This document shows, piece by piece, positions 5,146 through 7,596 of a DNA stretch of 7,596 nt (its first letter is position 1; each line of letters opens with the position of its first letter). A program made the position numbers and the translations under genes. Location of the stretch: assembly GCA_020725315.1 (NCBI GenBank), contig DYFG01000047.1, positions 3,313 through 10,908 of the forward strand, in the 5' to 3' direction. Source of the stretch: Nitrosotalea sp. Its GTDB lineage: Archaea > Halobacteriota > Syntropharchaeia > Alkanophagales > Methanospirareceae. The notes below the pieces were generated by a model that saw only the letters and a list, made by a program, of their open reading frames with translations, was not told where the DNA came from and ran no database searches.

Positions 5146-5661
5146 TCATCTCTCTCCTTCCACCTTTCGCTCGTAGGTCTGAACGAGCATCCCCTTGCTT
5201 TGCTCCCAGGGCTCGCCCGTTTTGTAAAAGTTATACTTCTTCATTGCACGCTCACAGGGTTTGTTACCCACTAAAATATTCACGTAATTCACCTCGCATT
5301 TATTCGCTATTCCAAACTCCAGGAACTGCTCATACATCGCGTATGCCACGCCTTGCTCTCGATATTCAGGTAGAACCGCTTGTTGTTCGCCGTAGCACCC
5401 CCGCTCTCTTAGGGATGCCTTATATACCCCTGCCAATTTACCATTTACATGAACACCGAAGAAGAAATAGCCCGAGTTCATCTCTTTCCTTATCTCTTCC
5501 TCGCTCATCGCTCGCTTCTCACGCCATTCCTTCGGATACTCGTATGCTTGCAGCCATACCGTCTTGTAAAGAGCTGAGATATCCTTCGCATCCTCTTTCC
5601 CCAACGGTACGGCGTGGTATTTCCTGCGAAAACGTTCTCCATCTCCATCACAGCTGGTCAT
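5146..5661 (-). CDS. GNAT-family N-acetyltransferase
   Basis: The 171-residue product has the GNAT fold signatures. A central strand pair GYFFFGVHVNGKLAGVYKASL spans 64-84. Motif A, AVLPEYREQGVAYAMYEQFLE, spans 95-115, with the acetyl-CoA pyrophosphate loop R-E-Q-G-V-A at 101-106. Motif B at about 126-147 reads YVNILVGNKPCERAMKKYNFY, where N133 and the YNFYKTGE segment are typical. It transfers an acetyl group from acetyl-CoA to an amine. The substrate cannot be read from sequence: protein N-terminus, small molecule, antibiotic-like amine or tRNA are all open. The charged N-terminus lacks a signal peptide, so it is cytoplasmic. It is flanked by Tsr3 upstream (gap 62 nt) and the nuclease-like gene downstream. 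Its own TATA box 26 nt from the ATG suggests a leaderless, single-gene transcript. Confidence 0.85.
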   Translation of the reverse strand: MTSCDGDGERFRRKYHAVPLGKEDAKDISALYKTVWLQAYEYPKEWREKRAMSEEEIRKEMNSGYFFFGVHVNGKLAGVYKASLRERGCYGEQQAVLPEYREQGVAYAMYEQFLEFGIANKCEVNYVNILVGNKPCERAMKKYNFYKTGEPWEQSKGMLVQTYERKVEGER

Positions 5662-5682
5662 TTTTTGGATCAGTTAAGTTAA

Positions 5683-5690
5683 GGATATAC
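5683..5690 (-). promoter_or_regulatory. TATA box consistent with a leaderless GNAT transcript
   Basis: On the minus strand GTATATCC is centred about 26 nt from the A of the GNAT start codon (5661), exactly where an archaeal start site would fall. No Shine-Dalgarno sequence precedes the ATG (GATCCAAAAAATG). Together these point to leaderless transcription. A short leader cannot be excluded. Confidence 0.5.
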
Positions 5691-5723
5691 CGCTAAGTTT
5701 AGATAACTCTTTCCGTATTTGTA

Positions 5724-6245
5724 TTAGCTAAACAAATTTTCTTCTTCCATGAACCGTTTCTGCATCGCTATTACTTCACGGCTATCCTTCGCCCCCGCAT
5801 ATGCGAGTAGCCTCTCCTCGTTTAATCGCAGAAATTCCTCTCCCCACTTGAACTTGTCCAGTAGTAACTTGGCGTGCTCCTTCTCATCGAGGATGAAGAG
5901 AGCAGCGGCAAAAGCCTCAACCGAGCTCAAAATAAACGGCTTACCATAATTTACCGGATTTGCCGCTATCAGGTAGGGTAAAGCCCGCTTCTTTCTCTTC
6001 ATGCGCATCAGTGCATCCTCAAAAGTATCTATTTTCTTCCATGAGCAATCAAAAACGGTTATGCTGTTCGTAACTGCTCTGTCTGACGGAGAGAGCGCCT
6101 TACCCGCAATTGGAACTAACACAATCGTTTTATATGGTATTTTCCGCATCACGGTGAGCGATGTTACCAAGCCCAAACGTGCTAATTTCTTTGCCGTGCA
6201 CTTCTTCGGGTCGCACTGCCCTGCATCGTAGACATACAGTTTCAT
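5724..6245 (-). CDS. tsr3: Tsr3 family rRNA aminocarboxypropyltransferase
   Basis: Tsr3 transfers the 3-amino-3-carboxypropyl group of S-adenosylmethionine to a uridine or modified uridine in the small-subunit rRNA decoding region, a late step of ribosome maturation. The 173-residue product is nearly all family signature: YDAGQCDPKKCTAKKLARLG (6-25), LSPSDR (51-56), VFDCSW (64-69), RALPYLIAANPVNYGKP (87-103), LSSVEAFAAALFIL (106-119) and FKWGEEFLRLN (132-142). The ATG at 6245 places the first strand (MKLYVYD) correctly at the N-terminus. The frame extends eight codons further to a TTG, which I reject. A TATA-like element at 6274-6282 would give a leader of about 7 nt, so translation is nearly leaderless. 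It is divergent from mtd, with 70 nt between the start codons. Confidence 0.93.
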   Translation of the reverse strand: MKLYVYDAGQCDPKKCTAKKLARLGLVTSLTVMRKIPYKTIVLVPIAGKALSPSDRAVTNSITVFDCSWKKIDTFEDALMRMKRKKRALPYLIAANPVNYGKPFILSSVEAFAAALFILDEKEHAKLLLDKFKWGEEFLRLNEERLLAYAGAKDSREVIAMQKRFMEEENLFS

Positions 6246-6273
6246 TTCGCACTCATCAGTAAAAAACAATAGG

Positions 6274-6282
6274 TTTTATATC
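6274..6282. promoter_or_regulatory. TATA element between Tsr3 (-) and mtd (+), possibly serving both
   Basis: The plus strand reads TTTTATATC and the minus strand GATATAAAA. Centred near 6278, it predicts start sites near 6304 for mtd (a 12-nt leader to the ATG at 6316) and near 6252 for Tsr3 (a 7-nt leader to 6245). No other good TATA element lies in this 70-nt gap. No Shine-Dalgarno sequence is visible before mtd. Confidence 0.5.
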
Positions 6283-6315
6283 TCATAGTCACCTACCCAT
6301 AAAGCGTGACCTCAG

Positions 6316-7146
6316 ATGGTAGTAAAAGTTGGGTTTGTAAATTTAGGAAATATAGGGACTTCACGAATAGCGGATTTGTTGCTGGACGAGAGAGCTGACA
6401 GGGAGGATATTGACGTCCGAGTATCAGGAACAGGGGCAAAGTTGACACCGGAAAGTGCGCCCGACACCGCTCGCTTAATGGAATGGAATCCGGATCTCGT
6501 CGTGGTGAGCAGCCCGAATGCAGCACTGCCAGGTCCTAAGCAGGCACGTGAGATGGTGAAGGCGAAGGGTAAGCCGTGCATTGTGATCTCGGACGCACCG
6601 GCGATGAAGGCGAAAGATAAGTTGAAGGAAGAGGACTTTGGCTTCATTATTATCCCCGGCGACCCGATGATAGGAGCGCGGAGAGAGTTTTTAGACCCCG
6701 TTGAGATGAGCCTGTTTAATGCCGATGTCCTCTCTGTCCTGTCTATAACCGGTGTAGCACGCTTGGTGCAAGAGGAGCTCGACAGTGTTATCGAGCAGAT
6801 AAAGAAGGGTGGAGCAGTGAAACTACCCCAGATCATTGTCACGGCTGAGAACGCGGTGGAACGAGCACGATTCTCAAATCCGTACGCAAAGGCAAAAGCG
6901 ATTGCAGCATACAATATGGCAGAGAAAGTCGCGGATATGGACGTGAAGGGGTGCTTCGTGATGAAGAATCCTGAGGAGTATATACCCATGGTGGCAGCGG
7001 CACACGAGCTCATAAGCGAAGCGGCACGGCTTGCGAAGGAGGCACGGGAGATCGAAAAGCAGTCAGATAGCCTGGTTCGCATGCCCCATGCCAGGACAGG
7101 AGAGATACTGAAGAAGTCGAAGTTAATGGAGAAGCCGGGGGCTTAG
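6316..7146 (+). CDS. mtd: F420-dependent methylenetetrahydromethanopterin dehydrogenase
   Basis: Mtd interconverts methylene-H4MPT and methenyl-H4MPT using coenzyme F420, a cytoplasmic step of methanogenesis, of reverse methanogenesis and of the archaeal C1 pathway. The 276 residues match the usual family length, and similarity runs end to end. Recognisable blocks are GNIGTS (11-16), LLLDERADRE (21-30), GAKLTPE (40-46), SSPNAALPGP (65-74), DAPAMKAKD (93-101), GDPMIGARREFLDP (115-128), NPYAKAKAIAAYNMAEKVAD (188-207), KGCFVMKNPEEYIP (211-224) and HELISEAARLAKEAREIEK (230-248). Residue 9 is Asn, where I recall a Lys in VGIIKCGNIG-type sequences; this may be lineage variation. Start at 6316 gives the expected MVVKVGFV N-terminus. 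The gene ends in TAG inside a tandem GCTTA run and is followed by a long T-rich terminator. Confidence 0.96.
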   Translation: MVVKVGFVNLGNIGTSRIADLLLDERADREDIDVRVSGTGAKLTPESAPDTARLMEWNPDLVVVSSPNAALPGPKQAREMVKAKGKPCIVISDAPAMKAKDKLKEEDFGFIIIPGDPMIGARREFLDPVEMSLFNADVLSVLSITGVARLVQEELDSVIEQIKKGGAVKLPQIIVTAENAVERARFSNPYAKAKAIAAYNMAEKVADMDVKGCFVMKNPEEYIPMVAAAHELISEAARLAKEAREIEKQSDSLVRMPHARTGEILKKSKLMEKPGA

Positions 7147-7155
7147 CTTAGCTTA
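7141..7155 (+). repeat. Three tandem GCTTA units over the mtd stop codon
   Basis: GCTTA is repeated three times at 7141-7155 and includes the mtd stop (GCT TAG). It sits exactly at the junction between mtd and the truncated VapC remnant, whose own stop falls inside the same repeat (7148-7150, minus strand). It may be a slippage product or a scar of the deletion that truncated the toxin gene. Confidence 0.6.
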
Positions 7156-7158
7156 AGT

Positions 7159-7179
7159 CACCCTTTATTTTTTCTTTTA
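7159..7179 (+). repeat. Copy 2 of the 21-nt direct repeat
   Basis: Identical over 21 bases to 646-666, beginning CACCCTTTATTTTTT. On the minus strand this copy also forms the last codons of the truncated VapC frame (about KEKIKG). The identity ends at base 7180, where this copy continues T-rich and copy 1 continues GCACAGG. Confidence 0.6.
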
Positions 7180-7198
7180 TTTTTACTTTTTGACCCTT
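7163..7198 (+). terminator. T-rich transcription terminator after mtd
   Basis: Seventeen bases after the mtd stop the plus strand becomes almost pure pyrimidine, with T-runs of six, four, five, five and then five near 7195. Consecutive U-runs without a required hairpin are the usual archaeal termination signal. The stretch is unusually long, partly because it is antisense to the A-rich VapC remnant. Confidence 0.7.
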
Positions 7199-7239
7199 TT
7201 TCATAATAGCAGTGATAATATTTGTATCAAGTATATACC

Positions 7240-7543
7240 TCATTTGAAAAGAGGTCTCCGTTTTATCGATTCATCAAAAGCTTTTAGTTGTTTAGAAGTT
7301 AGATCATCCAATATTCCAGACATTGCTTCCACTGCCATAATTTTTCTTATCCTCTTAGTAAGCTCATCCTTAGGAATTGAAATTCTTTCAAGCGGTAATT
7401 CCTCTATTTAATATACCAGAAAAAGACTTAAAAAGCTTGTTTTTATCAATTCCTTTGAAGAGATCCTCTTCACCAATCAACTTTGTCCCCAAAGCTATCA
7501 TCTGATTTAATAGTTCGACTCTTTTTTTCTCTATTCTATAACA
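7240..7543 (-). pseudogene. Frameshifted antitoxin remnant upstream of the VapC fragment
   Basis: Two overlapping minus-strand frames together look like one protein. The 5' frame (stop-to-stop 7388-7543, ATG at 7501) reads QMIALGTKLIGEEDLFKG and on to SFSGILNRGITA before a TGA. The 3' frame (7240-7407) reads ELPLERISIPKDELTKRIRK, then IMAVEAMSGI and LDDLTSKQLKAFDESIKRRP, ending LFK. The ending, an acidic helix with LTxxQLKxFDExIKRRPLFK, resembles short archaeal VapB-type antitoxins, and its TGA overlaps the VapC ATG. The 3' frame has no ATG/GTG/TTG until 7338 (32 residues). A one-base change near 7388-7407 would join both frames into a product of about 85-100 residues. I therefore read it as one antitoxin gene with a frameshift. 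Two tiny overlapping genes are the alternative, less likely given the toxin is also broken. Confidence 0.6.
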
Positions 7544-7596
7544 TCAATTGTTGCATCAATTTATCCTGCGGAGAAAAAAGATTTCCGCTTTTCGAA
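7544..7596. other. Right-edge stretch with a short hairpin, no gene seen
   Basis: Nothing coding is supported here. GCGGA (7568-7572) and TCCGC (7584-7588) can form a 5-bp stem around an A-rich loop. It could be the end of a gene lying beyond the right edge, or the promoter side of the antitoxin remnant. Confidence 0.3.

Larger units (their letters stand above)
7148..7243 (-). pseudogene. Truncated VapC-type PIN-domain toxin remnant (31 codons)
   Basis: The minus-strand frame begins MRYILDTNIITAIMKKGQ, the classic first strand and helix of a VapC/PIN ribonuclease. Asp6 is the first of the conserved acidic metal ligands and Asn8 belongs to the usual DTN(I/V) motif. PIN toxins normally run to about 130 residues with three or four acidic residues. 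Here the reading frame ends after 31 codons, at the mtd 3' end, and the rest is absent, so it cannot be an active nuclease. Its ATG overlaps the TGA of the upstream antitoxin remnant (ATGA), the usual VapBC arrangement, which strongly supports the call. The last third overlaps the mtd terminator and the 21-nt repeat, so the similarity to PIN proteins probably fades after about residue 24. Confidence 0.75.

Noticed and set aside
6246..6269. TTG start adding eight residues to Tsr3
   Set aside because: The family N-terminus begins at MKLYVYD, and the extension would overlap the predicted transcript start.
6312..7082. Long open minus-strand frame antisense to mtd
   Set aside because: It mirrors the mtd codon pattern, is Ser/Ala-rich with no recognisable domain, and mtd is unambiguous.
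7190..7411. 73-residue plus-strand frame after mtd
   Set aside because: It is the complement of the antitoxin/toxin remnant and partly of the T-rich terminator; the minus strand gives the recognisable protein motifs.
1..7596. tRNA, rRNA, insertion sequence, CRISPR array or replication origin
   Set aside because: No cloverleaf with a TTCRA loop, no transposase motif, no terminal inverted repeats flanking a gene, and no repeat-spacer pattern were seen on either strand.

Overview
The window comes from a euryarchaeal methane-cycling archaeon. An intact F420-dependent methylene-tetrahydromethanopterin dehydrogenase (mtd) points to the H4MPT C1 pathway. The proteasome-activating nucleotidase PAN, MBF1, the archaeosine enzyme RaSEA, Tsr3 and a CTP-dependent polyprenol-kinase-like protein are all archaeal. 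A methanogen, an ANME-type methanotroph or an Archaeoglobus-like lineage would all fit. I favour a Methanomicrobia/ANME-like source by overall impression, without proof.

Layout. Positions 1-593 (-) hold a dolichol/phytol-kinase-like membrane protein cut by the left edge. Positions 594-701 are an AT-rich spacer with a leader hairpin, one copy of a 21-nt repeat and a terminator-like inverted repeat. PAN (702-1940, -) and MBF1 (2034-2441, +) are divergent around one near-palindromic TATA box, and the MBF1 leader is a run of ATGAA pentamers. MBF1 shares overlapping stop codons with a four-helix membrane protein of unknown role (2438-2887, -). Further right on the minus strand, listed in transcription order, come Tsr3 (5724-6245), a GNAT acetyltransferase (5146-5661), a winged-helix plus nuclease-fold protein (4321-5082), a 65-residue zinc-knuckle protein (4121-4318) and RaSEA (2907-4106). 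The last three are packed with gaps of 2 and 14 nt and are probably co-transcribed. Tsr3 and mtd (6316-7146, +) are divergent around a second shared TATA box. From 7147 to the right edge the sequence looks non-coding at first sight but holds a decayed toxin-antitoxin pair on the minus strand: a VapC/PIN toxin cut to 31 codons and a frameshifted antitoxin.

How the genes fit together. Most are information-processing housekeeping: protein degradation (PAN), transcription/translation (MBF1), tRNA modification (RaSEA) and rRNA modification (Tsr3), next to central C1 metabolism (mtd) and lipid-carrier phosphorylation. The accessory part is the HTH-nuclease plus zinc-knuckle pair, visibly more AT-rich than mtd or PAN, and the TA remnant. 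The nuclease/zinc-knuckle pair is the best candidate for something not yet described, but its function is inferred only from motifs. I found no tRNA, rRNA, CRISPR array, insertion sequence or replication origin.
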